Source: Blastocystis hominis (lineage: Eukaryota > Sar > Bigyra > Opalinata > Blastocystidae). Taken from it: 64,000 nt of DNA. Every line of letters begins with the position of its first letter. Positions within the stretch are counted from its first letter, which is position 1. A model generated the notes under the pieces. The model saw only the letters and a list, made by a program, of their open reading frames with translations, had not been told where the DNA came from and searched no databases. This document shows positions 34,563 through 45,526 of this stretch, piece by piece. Made by a program: the position numbers and the translations under genes. The stretch lies in NCBI RefSeq assembly GCF_000151665.1, contig NW_013171849.1, forward strand, positions 610,480-674,479, written 5' to 3'.

Positions 34563-35635
34563 TCACAGATCGTAGGACGCCCAATCGCTCGAGTCGCACA
34601 TCTCCTCGCCCCCCGCAGCGTTCGCTGCGCCTTCCGAGAAAGAAGACTGCGCCGAGTCCATCAGCGCCGTGGAAAACGTGGAAACCGTGGAAACGGACTC
34701 GGCTCCCCGCGGGGAATCGATGGTGGCGGGGAGGTCGGTTTCGCTGGTCTCGGGGGCCTCGGGGGAGGGGGGCGTGAGGGGGAGCGGGAGCTCTGCAAGG
34801 TCATCGAGGTCGGGGAGGGGAAGGTCGTGCTGAAACAGGGGGTAAAAGACGGGTCCAGCAGAGGGAAAAAGGTCGGTGGAGGGGAGAGAAGGGAAAATGG
34901 ATGAAGCAGAAGCAGAAGCAGAAGAAGGAGAAGGGAAAGAAGAAGGAGAAGGGAAAGAAGGAGAAGAAGGAGAAGGGAAAATAGAAGAAGATGAAGCAGA
35001 AGTTGAAAAAGAAGGAGAAGAAGGGAAAATAGAAGAAGAAGAAGAGGCAGAAGGAGTAGTAGCTGAAGAAGGGAGCGAAGGGAAAACAGCCGTAGAAGCA
35101 GAAGAGGGAGAAGAAGAAGAAGAAGGCGAGGCGGCTTGTTTGCGGAGCCGGTTGGAAAGGCAGTGGAAGTGGTTCTTCACGTCGTTCTCCGATCGCCCGG
35201 GGAGATAGCGGCGGATCTGCGCCCAGCGGTTGCCGAGAAGGTCGTGCAGAGAGCGGAGGAGAAGGTCCTCCGCTTCCGTCCAGCGGGCTTTGGAAAGACC
35301 GGGAATGAGATTGTAGAACCATCGCTGACGGCACTACGGGAGAGAGGAGGGGAGAGGGAGTACCTGTTTACCAGTGCGACCAGGAATGTGTTCAGCAATC
35401 ATTTTCCACTTCTTTTCTCCATACTTGGCAACTAGCTCGCAAAGAAGTCTATCTTCGTATTCAGACCATGGAACCTAGAATTCGATAGAAAATAGTAAAC
35501 AGATACGCGTTTGTTTTTCTTGTTTTTACAAGCTACACCGTTAGAGGGGTCTTCTGTGGTATTTTTTTCGTCAGGACTTTTATACCAACTATCAGTCTCA
35601 TGAATAAAGGGTAAATTCGGATAAAAAAAAGACAT
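34563..35635 (-). CDS. R2R3-type MYB DNA-binding protein
   Basis: Two MYB repeats: VPWSEYEDRLLCELVAKYG with WKMIAEHIPGRTGKQCRQRW, then ARWTEAEDLLLRSLHDLLG with WAQIRRYLPGRSENDVKNHF. The spaced Trp residues and the GRTGKQCRQRW and NDVKNHF recognition helices are intact, as in c-MYB/R2R3 factors. Introns of about 32 nt precede VPWSEY and split the repeats. The C terminus is a very Ser/Pro-rich low-complexity tail (about 34890-35130), then an acidic stretch, typical of transactivation regions. Start 35635 (MSFFYPNLPFIHET) is the first ATG of the spliced frame. The nearby frame at 35663-35863 lacks an ATG and is not counted as a gene. Confidence 0.88.
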
Positions 35636-35882
35636 CTACAAGTGACAAAAGCATCAGCGCATTCAACCATTTCCTGGTTTTCCATTGTTATTTATAGCAA
35701 AATAATCACGAATACAAGGGGAAAAATGCTCACTCACGAAGATTAGACACAAACAGAAACTACTAAGAAAGAGGACAACAGGTATGGGTATGAAGAGAAC
35801 CACTAGGGAGAAGATCAAATAAAAGAAAATCGATCTCCACAATGGAATATTTTGAACAAACACAACACCACAACTCTAACCC

Positions 35883-38793
35883 CTAATAACCGGGATTTCC
35901 TCCCGCCAGTAGTTGCACGTACTCCGAATAGCTGTAATTCGCTCCCTGGAACACATCCCGGTCCTCCACCATTCTCCACTTCAATTTCGCAAAGTCCACA
36001 TCGCTGGATCGGACCACCTCCAACGGGCAGAAATACAGCCGGTCCGCGCGCAGCTCCGAAACGATGTTCCACAGTCGCTTCGACAGGCTGGTTTCCAGAC
36101 GAGGCAGGTCCATCAGCGCGACATCATATCCCTGCAGCGAGTCGACCCCAAAAACGTCCCGCATCACCTGCACCGGCACCTGGTCGCCCACCAGCAGCCA
36201 CAGCGCCACTCCCTCGTCCAGCAGATAGATCCCCGTCGCGGAAAGCGTCGACAGCGTGAGTCGCAAAATGCGCGGCAAAACCAAATTGCGCGGGCCAAAT
36301 AACTGGCTCTCCGCCGCCTCCGCCGCCTCTGCGTCCTCGAGGAAGGTCCCCGCCTAGACTCGGAAACAACAGAGAGAGAAACCTGCGGATCCATGTCGGC
36401 GATGTCGAGTAAAAGCGGGTAGAGGAAGCGGACCACGACGTCCAGACTGCTCTGCCGCAGCTGATGCATCAAGTACGCGCGCGCGTCGCTGCGCTGGTCG
36501 CTGCCTCCGCGCAGCACGCCGCTCTTCTGCAACGCCATCTACGCTTCACGTCGTTTTCGCGCAGAATACAAGGAAGAGCGGGAGCTGCGCGATCTGCGCG
36601 GGGATGGACTCGCTCGGCGACGCGAGGCCCTGCGCCTTCGTCCGCTTCAGCAGCGCCAGGCACAGCTGGTGCACCTTCTGCCGAGCGATCGCCAGACCCA
36701 CCTCCGGGATCGCCTCGATCGCTACGCGTCAGAGAGACAGAGAAAAGGGACAGCGCTGCAGCACGAGGTCCGCGATGACGTCCTGGCGCAGTCGCTCGAA
36801 CATGTGGTTCAGCACGTTGCTGACGGGCAGCACGGCCGTGTGCACGCGGATCCGGCGCTCGCCGCGCGCGTTGGTGTAGAGCAGCGCGCCCTGGATCGGG
36901 AAGGACGGCGCCTGGAGCACGTTGTCGAGCTCGAACTCCACGCTGACCGTGAGGTCGCTGTGGCACACCGGAGACACCATCAGGTCGGTGTTGGAGAGGC
37001 AGAACGCGCCGGCGAAGCCGCGCACGTGCACGCCGGAGGGCACACGCACGCGGTACATCGACTCGAAGCCGGTCTCGCGCGCGAGCACGCGGTGGACGTC
37101 GCTGGCGAGGACGGCGGCCCAGCGCGATTGCTGGTGGAAGGAGGGGTAGTAGAAGAGCTGTCCGCCGCTCTGCGTGCAGAGCGGGGCGAGGGAGGCGACG
37201 TCGGCGGAGGCGGCGCCGAGGAAGCAGTGGACGGAGATCTGCTGCGCGACGAGCTGGTGCGCCAGCTCGGTGTAGAAGGGAGAGGCGGGCTTGAGAAGGT
37301 CTTTCTCGGAGTCGGTGCCGAGCATGGCCGGAACTTCGCGCTGTTTGAGCTTGGCGGCGCCGAGCGAAGGCATGGAGGCTTGGAAGAGCGAGAGGAGGCC
37401 GCCGGTGTCTTGGAGGAGCTTGGCGGCGAAGTGGAGGGCGGAGCCGGTGCAGGTGTCGACGTCGCGCGTGGAGGCGAAGGAGGCGGGGAGCGCGCGGAGG
37501 AAGGAGTCGACGGCCTGGCGGTTGTCGACGAGGTTGAGGAGGAGAGAGGAAGGGACGGGGATGAGAAGGTCCTCGATGTCCGAGCAGACCAACTGCCGAA
37601 CCGTTTTGCCCTCCTAGAAGTGAGCCAGCGAAGAGAGAGAGGGATACAGCGATTTGGTAGAAGTGCACGGCGCTGTCGAAGGTCATGAAGCCCACCGTGA
37701 TGATCGAGTTGTCGCACATCGCGATCAGATCGTCCAGACTCGCTCGGATCGCTTCGCACGCGGTCTCCAGCATGCCCGACGCCACCGCCTGGTACGACAC
37801 GTCTACCTCGCCATCTCCTCCCGGCCCCTACCCAGCAGGAACAAATACGTCGGGAACATCGGCGGACGCACGCAGTACTCGCGGCCCGCCTCGAACTCCA
37901 CCTGGCCCTTGCAGAGCTCCGGGCGCTCGTAGAGATCCACGCGCTTTCCGCTCATGTCCAGATGGCTGTAGTACTCATCGGGGACTAGACCTCGCCGCCC
38001 TCCATCACGCCTACCATCGTTCAAATGACCGCAGAAGTTGCACCGCCAGCGACGGCCGCCGTCCGTGAAGGACACGAACGGGTTGATGTACGCGCGGCAG
38101 CGGAAGCAGCGCTGCACGCCCACGCGACCGAACGACACCACCGGGATTTTGCCCTAGATCGGAGACAGGGAGCGAGCGTACGCCGTCGGGAGCCATGGGA
38201 CGGAATACACCGCCGAACGGGATGCCGGCGAGGCCCTGCAGAGAGGAACTGTTCGGCGCGATGTCATACGACAGCTTGACATACTCTTCGTCGGGCTGCA
38301 TCTCCGGGGAGATCGGGGACGGGGCGGGAGCGGATAGGTCGTAGTTTGTCTGCGGACCCATGTACGCAGGTGACATGCCAGAACCCATGGCTGCCGTGTT
38401 GCCGCCATACATCGGCTGGTTTTGCGTCTGGCTCGGATCCACAGACGTCAGATTATATGCAGTCGTTGGAATTTGATAACGTCCATTCATCGGTCGATAG
38501 GCTCCAGCAGATACACTTCCTGAGGGCGGAGCAGAGATAGAAGACTGTGGAGGCTCGGAATTTAGACTCATATTTGACATATGCTGGGCGACTGTATCCA
38601 TGGAGGGAGGAGGCGGCACAACGCGGCCCCCGGCACTTCCCGGGTAGAATGCACGCTGTTGCGGATTAAATACATTCGTAGGAGCCGAGTAACCGCTGGG
38701 AGGCAGAGTCCTTGCCCCTACTATGTTGGGTACAGCCGAGGGTTGTTGTTGGGCTGTATTTTGATTGTTATTCTTAAGAAAAGGGTTGCTCAT
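35883..38793 (-). CDS. SEC24: COPII coat subunit SEC24
   Basis: Cargo-binding COPII coat protein at ER exit sites. A Pro/Gln/Ser-rich N-terminal region is followed by the zinc finger CFRCRAYINPFVSF with WRCNFC, then RPELCKGQVEFEAGREYCVR, the trunk (LDDLIAMCDNSIITVGFMTF; VHCFLGAASADVASLAPLC; QLFYYPSF), the beta-barrel, the helical domain and a gelsolin-like end (IYLLDEGVALWLLVGDQVP). At least six introns interrupt it. The ATG at 38793 (MSNPFLKNN) is preferred; an in-frame ATG at 38808 is only 6 bp from the divergent frame starting at 38814. The stop at 35885-35883 is followed by minus TGTTTGTT at 35862-35855. Confidence 0.95.
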
Positions 38794-38813
38794 CACAAGA
38801 ACTTTCATATTTC

Positions 38814-39008
38814 ATGTCCGATACAATGAAACTCCCGACGTACAGTGATCGACTTCTTGATTATCAAGCGGTGTTAGATGAAACAAAGAGAAAAAAAGCA
38901 CAAATGATCACAGAAAAACAGAAACAATCGAACCTGAACGACGAAATAACAAAACGACGATTGATACAATTCCCAATACCAGCACGCCATACACAAACGC
39001 CACATTAA
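38814..39008 (+). CDS. Short hypothetical frame, doubtful
   Basis: 64 codons from ATG (MSDTMKLPTYSDRLLDYQAV), charged and helical. Its stop overlaps, on the other strand, the stop of the coiled-coil gene (39005-39007). No TGTTTGTT follows and no family is recognised. It could be a real short gene sharing the promoter with SEC24, or chance. Confidence 0.35.
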   Translation: MSDTMKLPTYSDRLLDYQAVLDETKRKKAQMITEKQKQSNLNDEITKRRLIQFPIPARHTQTPH

Positions 39009-40015
39009 CCCCACAGATAGGAAATCAATCCTCCACTCTGACTCTGCTCCGCTTCTTCTTCCCGAAGTTCCTGCATCAATTCCCACTTTTTCTCCAGCTC
39101 CAAATCCAGCTTCAGCTTCAGCGCCTCGATGGCAGCGAGCAGCGAGTTTTCTCGCTCCTACGAGTGAAAGAAAAGAAGGAACGCTACCTGGTGATCTCGC
39201 TCCAACTCGTCGACCTTCCGGATAAACTGGTCGGTGAGTTGTCTACCATGGAAATGCATCTCGGTTCCTACGAGTTCACTCGCTTCGATTCCTCGATCGC
39301 CTTCTGCGAGGCCATGCACTCCGCGCGCAGGCGGTACAGCTCCTGTTCGAGCAGAGGCATTTCGCTCGGTTCGTCCGCATCGAGCGGCTGCGAGGGTTGA
39401 GGAGGTCCCAGCTCGACAGGAGTCGATGTCGATGCGGGCTCTGCTTGGTGGGAGTCCGTGGAGTCCATGGAATCCATGGAGACCGTGTTGTCCCCTTCCA
39501 TGTTGGCTTCCGTATCAGCTTCGGGAATAAGAGAAATGACTTCCTCCGGAGATTCTTGCACTTTCGACGGATTCTGAGTTCCGTTACTCTCCGAGTAGTC
39601 TTCATCTAAGTGGGACTGAAGAGAACGGGTGCGTTCCTGAGCAATTGCAAGATCTACAGGTTTGGACGAACAGCACAGTGCTACCCTTCTTCAGCTTTTC
39701 AATTTCCTGCTTTTGCTGAGTAACCATGGCTCGCCAGTTCTCCCTTTCCTCCATCACGTACTGAGCGTTGTTTGCTCGTTTTAACTGGAAAATCTCGTTT
39801 CTTCGCTGCTCCAACTCGTCTTCCAGAAGCTTGTACTGTCTCTTCATCTCGTCCTTCTCCTTTTCCATACCACGCATCTTTACGAGCATATCGTTGATCT
39901 GTTCTATGCAAATGACCGTGAATGGCAAAATCAAACCTTCATACTGCATTTTCACCTTCACCAAGTGGTCAGCTAGCATCTTCACTCCTAGTGGTGTATC
40001 GGGGTCTTCGCTCAT
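39005..40015 (-). CDS. Coiled-coil protein of unknown function
   Basis: Not recognised. Start MSEDPDTPLGVKMLADHLV, then long heptad-rich coiled coil (MEKEKDEMKRQYKLLEDELE; ENWRAMVTQQKQEIEKLKK), an acidic, Ser/Thr-rich linker (STDSHQAEPASTSTPVELG), a second coiled coil (LLEQELYRLRAECMASQKAI; FIRKVDELERDHQERENSLL; LKLKLDLELEKKWELMQELR) and the end GGLISYLWG. Four introns (29-34 nt) were phased, so the model is consistent from start to stop. The pattern suggests a tether, golgin or centrosomal-type protein, but nothing specific can be claimed. Confidence 0.7.
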
Positions 40016-40152
40016 TGCACAAGGAGTATTCGCGAAAGAACTGATCAATAAGATGGTTAATATGAGTGTGAAACGCCAAACGTTCCTTAAAATCTCGTAT
40101 TTAACAAACTTTCGACAAAAGTCATTTCAATAGATTCCATAGAAATCCTAGG

Positions 40153-40959
40153 TTACAAAAGTATACACTGCGGAAGTGCTCGCGAGGCACGTAGCTTGCA
40201 TTCTAGCTTGATGTTGTCTGGGACATTAATACTGTCCAGGATCTTGGCAACATATTCTGTATCGTAAAATCCAGAAAGACAAGCGTTGAGTCTGCATGTG
40301 AGAGAAAAGGTCATGTATCGACTTTGTAACAAAAGGAAGGACGTTAAACTCTGAGAACCACGTTCGAATATCCCAATTATACTCGTGCAACAGCTGCAAC
40401 ATCATTGTTGGAGTATTCTGTAGGTAATATTTGTGGTACATGTGTTCAGCATCAATATAGTTCGTGAGAGGTTTCAATTCTGTTGCAACATCTCCACTCT
40501 AACAAGCTCATGCCTGGCATATGACACTACAAGATATTGTTTCATATAGTATTCAGATTCTTCGCGTTGCTCTTCCTCCGTGTAGTAGATCACTGAGGCG
40601 TAACGCTTTGGATACACAACAGAGTAGTCATGGTTCTCGAAGAACAGCTGTAATATCTCGGATAGAGAAATAATTGACTTATTGTAATTGGCTTCAACTA
40701 CTTCTGTGTAATCTAAGGTTGAAAGACCAGTCATTACCCACTGCCAACGTGTTGATAGGTTGGGTTCGTTCTCGTACCTCCCGCATATCCAATTCGTGTA
40801 AACTGCACGCCGAAAAGGCCTCCGATAAGAGCCTAAAACAAAGCTTTGTGTTGAAACTACTTCAGAACAGCGGAAGCTGTTCATTCCAATCACGATTCTA
40901 GATAAACTCATGAAGAATATGTGAATTCGAGATGGCGAAGTATTTTGACAAGATGTCAT
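40153..40959 (-). CDS. MsrA-like protein lacking the catalytic cysteine
   Basis: Peptide methionine-S-sulfoxide reductase family by overall pattern: GMNSFRCSE/ALIGGLFGVQFTRIGYAGG region, NPTYQHVGNYTEVVEANYNK, SEILQLFFENHDYS, YYTEEEQREESEYYMKQYL, AEHMYHKYYLQN. In active MsrA the first block is GCFWxxE; here it reads NSFRCSE, so the catalytic Cys is Ser and the Trp is Arg, and GTQYRS is replaced by PKRYAS. A displaced Cys lies 3 residues on. Five introns of 28-60 nt were phased; the C terminus is LNACLSGFYDTEYVAKILDS. It is probably a pseudoenzyme or has a changed role. The fold assignment is solid, the activity is not. Confidence 0.78.
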
Positions 40960-41347
40960 TGAAATCTTTACTTCTACATTATCGTTTATTCGTTACATAG
41001 TTTGTTGTGTATATCCGCTTCCATATTCTGGAAATCCATGTTTCGGCATTTTAGTAAACTAGCATGATACAGCTCTCCGGTTCTGATGGAACTGGTTTAC
41101 AGTGCGAGCACGGCAGAAAGCAGAAGAATCGTGTTTGTTTGTGTTTTCTATCAACATTCCGGAGACCCACACGGTGCTTCTATAGATTTGCCTATTTTGG
41201 CAAAGATCCATGTTCCAAAACACATTTCCGCTACTTAAAAGAATACAAGAATGCCTGCCGAATTGGGTCGAGAACCGCGGTACTCGACTGTTTGTATAGA
41301 ACCCTCGTTCTCATAAATATTCGGATTCTATTCGTAAAACTAAGCTC

Positions 41348-43733
41348 ATGTGGAGAAGAAAGAATAAGAAACAGGCTGCCGCTGCCGCTGCTGCTGCTCC
41401 CGCTGCTGCTCCCGCTCCCGCCCCTGCCGCTGCCGCTCCCGCCCCTGCTGCTAAGGATGCAGGTGATATGTTCTCGTAAGTGCATTGATATGATTAGATA
41501 ATCGCTAGAGGTATGAGTAGCGCTCCTGCCCAGGGAGGAGATATGTTTGGGTACGAATTGCGGAATTGTATTTATCTTGCAGAGGAATGGAGAGTGCCCC
41601 TAGCCAGGGAGGAGATATGTTCTCGTAAGGGATGTTTGGTTTGTATAACTTCTAGTGGAATGAGCAACCCGCAGCGTACTTCGCAGGTCCCCGCTGTAAC
41701 CCGTAGAACCGTCTGCTCCTGCTGCCGCCGCGCCTGTCCCTGCTGAGCCTCCTGTAGCTCAGGATCCTTTGATGGGCTCTCGCCAGAAGCTGATGCAGAT
41801 CTCGAACCAGCTGCGAAGCGAAGTGGTGCGTTTGAACGAGGGCGAGCGCAAGATGCGCGAGTACATCACGTCCGTGGAGAACGTGATTTCAGGTCTGAAC
41901 GACCAGCTTGTGGAGGCGGAGGCGGCCGAGTCGACGGCCCTCGCGGAGGAGGACTACGCGAAGGCGGAGGAGATCTCGACGCGCAGCGCTGCTCTGAAGA
42001 AGGAGCTGGAGGCGAAGCACGCGGAGATCCAGACGTGCCTGCAGCGCAACGGGCAGGCGACGCAGATGCGCGTGACCAAGATCCAGAACGAGCTGGTGAC
42101 GATCGATGCGATGATCAAGGGCTTCGACGCGGCGTACACGAGCGTGAACGGCATGTTTGAGGAGATGGTGAAGAAGCTGGACGAGCAGAGCGCCGCACAC
42201 GACGCGCGCCTCGCGCAGATGATGAATGTGATCAACGAGAAGGAAGAGGCGCTGGCGAAGAGCCGTGAGGCGATCGCTGCGGAGAAGGAAGTGATCGAGG
42301 AGAAGATCCGCGAGGACTGCGTGGATCTGTACAAGGAGAAGGAGGAGGCGGGCATGCTGAAGCTGACGCTGGACGAGGAGATCGCGTCGCTGAAGCAGCA
42401 GCTGCACCAGAAGAACCAGGAGCTGCTGGCGTGCACGAAGCACATCGCGGAGACAGACCAGAAGATCCAACAGGTGCGCGTGAAGTACCTGCCGCAGTTC
42501 CAGCCGATCGAGGAGAAGAACAAGGCGCTGAGCGGCGATGTGAAGGCGATCGAGACGCTGAAGACGCAGTACAACACCGCTGCTGGCCGCGTGGAGATGG
42601 TGAAGAAGTCGTTCGACGAGGACAAGAAGGCGAAGAAGGAGATCGTGGACACGCGCAAGGACGAGCTGGACGTGATCACCTGCCTCGCGGACGCGCTGAA
42701 GAGCTACGATCGTCTCATCGTGGAGACCTTCCAGCCCCTCACCGCCAAGCAGAACGCGGTAGCACGCAGAGAGCGAGGTTGACCGTAGATGTACGCCATG
42801 CGAAAGGCGCTGGAGGAGAACAGCATCCACTCGAAGGGCATTACGAACCGCATGCAGGTGCTGGAGAGCACCATCAGCACCAACGAGGCCATCATCAACG
42901 AGACCTCCACCAAGCTGCCCGAGCTGGAGCAGCAGAAGACCGAGGCCGTCGCTGCCAAGAACTACAAGATGGCCGGACAGGTGACCTCCCAGATCAAGCA
43001 GCTGCAGACCAAGAAGGAGTCGGCCAGCATGGCGTTGGCGTCCGCGCAGGAAGAGCTCAGCGGCATCAAGTCGGGCAGTGCCGAGGAGCTGGCGGCGCTG
43101 GAAGCGAAGAAGGCGGAGTACGAAGAGTCGCGTCGCGCCTACCTGCAGTCCTACTACGACTTGCTGCGCAGCAACGCGATCACGCTGCGTCGCGCTTCGC
43201 GCACGATCGAAAGCGTCACGCGCGGCGACGACACGTTCCGCTTCGCCTGCCAGGCGCTGGCTGGATCGCTCTTCGACATCACCAACAACGACCTCACCGC
43301 CGTCGCCGACCAGCTCGGCCTTCCTCACCTCGGCGACCAGGACGACGAGCCCGTCTCGTCCCCCGTGGCTGCCCAGGCCGCGCCGGACACTCCGGCCGCT
43401 CCAGCCGCGCCGGCCGCGTCGCCTGCAGCCAGTGCGAGCAGTGCGGCGGAAGGGAAGGAGGGCGAGCTGACCGCGGAGCGCGCGCAGGAGCTGGCGGCGC
43501 TGGCGGAGGCGCAGATGGAGAGCAAGAACAACGAGTTGGACGTGGCGATGGGAGAGGAGAAGTACGAGCTGTGCGACACGCTGAGCGCGGAGAGCGAGGC
43601 GTTGGAGACGTACGCGGCGGAGCTGAAGAAGTTCGCGTCGGGCGCAGTGACGGAGGTGCCCGTGGCGCCGCCGTGCTTTGATCCCAACTTCGCGTCGAAG
43701 TCGGCTGGAGAAGATATGTTCGCTGGAATGTAA
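41348..43733 (+). CDS. Large coiled-coil protein with UVR-like motifs and DMFxGM repeats
   Basis: Not recognised by name. The N terminus is Ala/Pro-rich and carries repeats of QGGDMF-S/G-GM, each on its own exon; the same signature closes the protein (GEDMFAGM). The body is almost wholly coiled coil (EGERKMREYITSVENVISG; KEEALAKSREAIAAEKEVIE), with stretches like the UVR motif (LEQQKTEAVAAKNYKMAGQ and LAEEDYAKAEEISTRSAALK). Introns at 41476-41508, 41551-41582 and 41625-41655 all fall in the same phase-2 position; another of 30 nt is at about 42759-42788. High GC at third positions suggests strong expression. Scaffold or cytoskeletal-associated role is a guess. Confidence 0.75.
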
Positions 43734-43754
43734 GCCTGTTTTTGCTTTGTGGCG

Positions 43755-43770
43755 TGTTTGAGAACAAACA
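43755..43770. terminator. Convergent 3'-end element
   Basis: TGTTTGAGAACAAACA: minus-strand TGTTTGTT for Ecdysoneless and a TGTTTG half site for the coiled-coil gene. Confidence 0.6.
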
Positions 43771-43774
43771 AGCG

Positions 43775-45505
43775 AGCTGCGCCTGCCCAGGCTGGCGAGA
43801 ATGCTGCCCATCGGCCCCTCGCTGCCCTCCTGGAGGTCCAGCGAGGCCAGGAGGTTGGAGAGAATGGCTTCCTCCTCGTTGAACTCGTTCGACGCGCTGG
43901 ATCCAGCGGGCTCAAGAGGCTCAAGAGGCTCGCTTGGTTCTTCTCCTTGCAACACTTTGCAGATCTTCTCAAAATCAAACGAAATATCTTCATCTTCATC
44001 TTCCTCTTCCTCCTCTGCACCTTCCGTCCCCATGCAATCCACGCCCTCCACGTTCGAAATCGCGCTCAAAAACGCCTTGAACGAGTCCAGCATTTCCTCC
44101 CCGTCCGTTCGCTTCGCCTCCGCTTCGATAATCCCGTCGATGTCCTTCTCGCGCAGATTCCCTTCCTCTGCCTCCAATCGCTCGCTGAGCTCCTTCTCGT
44201 CCACTTCCACCCACTCCAGCTCTTCTTTCATCCCTCCTCCGCTCGGCCATTCCACCTCGCTTGCCCGTCCCAACAGCCCGGGAATCGCGAATTCCCGCGC
44301 TCTCTGAAACTCTCGCAGCGTTCGATTGCGTCGCAGCGCGATCTCCAGCTCTTCTTCTTCTTCTTCTTCTTCATTGTTATCGTTGTCGTTGTTATTCTCC
44401 TCTGCATTGTCTCCTCGATCCGGCCGCTTCCACAAATACGCTCCGATCCGCAATCGGCGGCCCACTTCGAACGCTCTGCTCCTCGCAATCCGCCCGCAAC
44501 CCTACCGAACCTCCGTCGAATCCTTCAGATACCGCGCTACCGCGCTCGTTTTCCGCGATTCCTCCGCCTCGTCCGCCGCGATGAGTTCCAAAAAGAGGAG
44601 TTGAGGCAGCTGGATGGGCGCGACGGCGACCGGCGTGGTGGGCGCGACGCGGTCCAGCGCTAGAGAGGCTTGCTGGCGCTCGAGCGGCGTGGAGTCGAGG
44701 AAGATGCGAGCGAAGAGAGAGAGAATGGAAGGCTTGGAGAGAAGAGCGGCCCAGGAAGTGGGGAGAAGAGCGAAGGTGGTGTGGGTGTGGGTGTGGGAGC
44801 GAAGAGAGGAGAGGACGCGGTCGAAGCGGTGGCGGAGAAGGAGCTGGAGGGAAGGAGTGGATTGGGAAGGGAGAGAAAAGAGAGCGGAGAGACTCTAGAG
44901 AGAAGAGGGGGAGGAGAACGACTTGTTCGATTGTGGGGTGGAGAGGAAAGGAGGAATAGGAAGAATAGTGGGGGTGGGGAAGAATTTTAAACTCGCCGTC
45001 GTGAAGGAAAAAGCGATTGTCCATGGTTGTCGGATCGACCCAATCGGGAAGCGTCTGCGCTCCCTCGATCAAAAGATAATCACCATCGTCATCGAAGAGC
45101 TGAATCTAGGGGAACAACAAAAGAGAATAAAAAACAATCAAATTCGAGTGCTTTTTAGAGAGATCGTATGCAATGTACGCGATCACCCACTCATCTTCGA
45201 TGGAATCTCCCACATCCATGTCTCCTCGCAAATAGTACATTCGTTTTCCTTCTGTGAGAGGGGATGTAGATAAAAATGAATCGGTCACAAGATAAAACGC
45301 ATCTTGATACCAGAGATAGTCTTTTGCGATTTGAATTGCTTCATGCATGAGTTCAACCTTCAAGTCAACCAGAGAATCAGCAGTCGTGGGCAACTACAAA
45401 TCACACAAAGATAAAACCCAAAACACGATGATTTTCGTCCACAACATACAGATTGATCTGTACACGCGACTGAGACCCATCTGGAGGAATGAAAAGAGTT
45501 GACAT
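43775..45505 (-). CDS. ECD: Ecdysoneless (SGT1/ECD) family protein
   Basis: Conserved eukaryotic factor implicated in splicing, transcription and cell-cycle control. N terminus after a 33-nt intron: MSTLFIPPDGSQSRVQINLY, then LWYQDAFYLV, MDVGDSIEDEWVIAYIAYDL (family SIEDEWFIVYLL), DGDYLLIEGAQTLPDWVDP and MDNRFFLHDGEFKILPHP, all ECD hallmarks. The C-terminal half is acidic and ends LLASLDLQEGSEGPMGSILA, the usual ECD tail. No genomic stop lies before the 3' element: the frame reads AGC T at 43775, then CGCT, then TGTTTGTT, so the tail makes TAA. Its ATG is only 21 nt from the divergent ankyrin gene. Confidence 0.9.
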
Positions 45506-45526
45506 AATTTGCTTTGACACGAACCC

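Noticed and set aside
35663-35863. 66-codon hydrophobic minus-strand frame between MYB and SEC24
   Set aside because: No ATG start, lies in the SEC24 3' region and begins inside its TGTTTGTT element; hydrophobic because the DNA is T-rich.
41064-41340. Small plus-strand frame with CEHGR motif
   Set aside because: A short CEHGR stretch is suggestive but the rest is not protein-like, a TGTTTGTT lies inside it (41132) without a fitting end, and no exon model closes. Could be leader sequence of the next gene.
41889-44465. 858-codon minus-strand frame opposite the coiled-coil/UVR gene
   Set aside because: Only its first part (Ecdysoneless C-terminal half) is real; the rest is Arg/Leu-rich shadow translation of the high-GC plus-strand coiled coil beyond the TGTTTGTT element.
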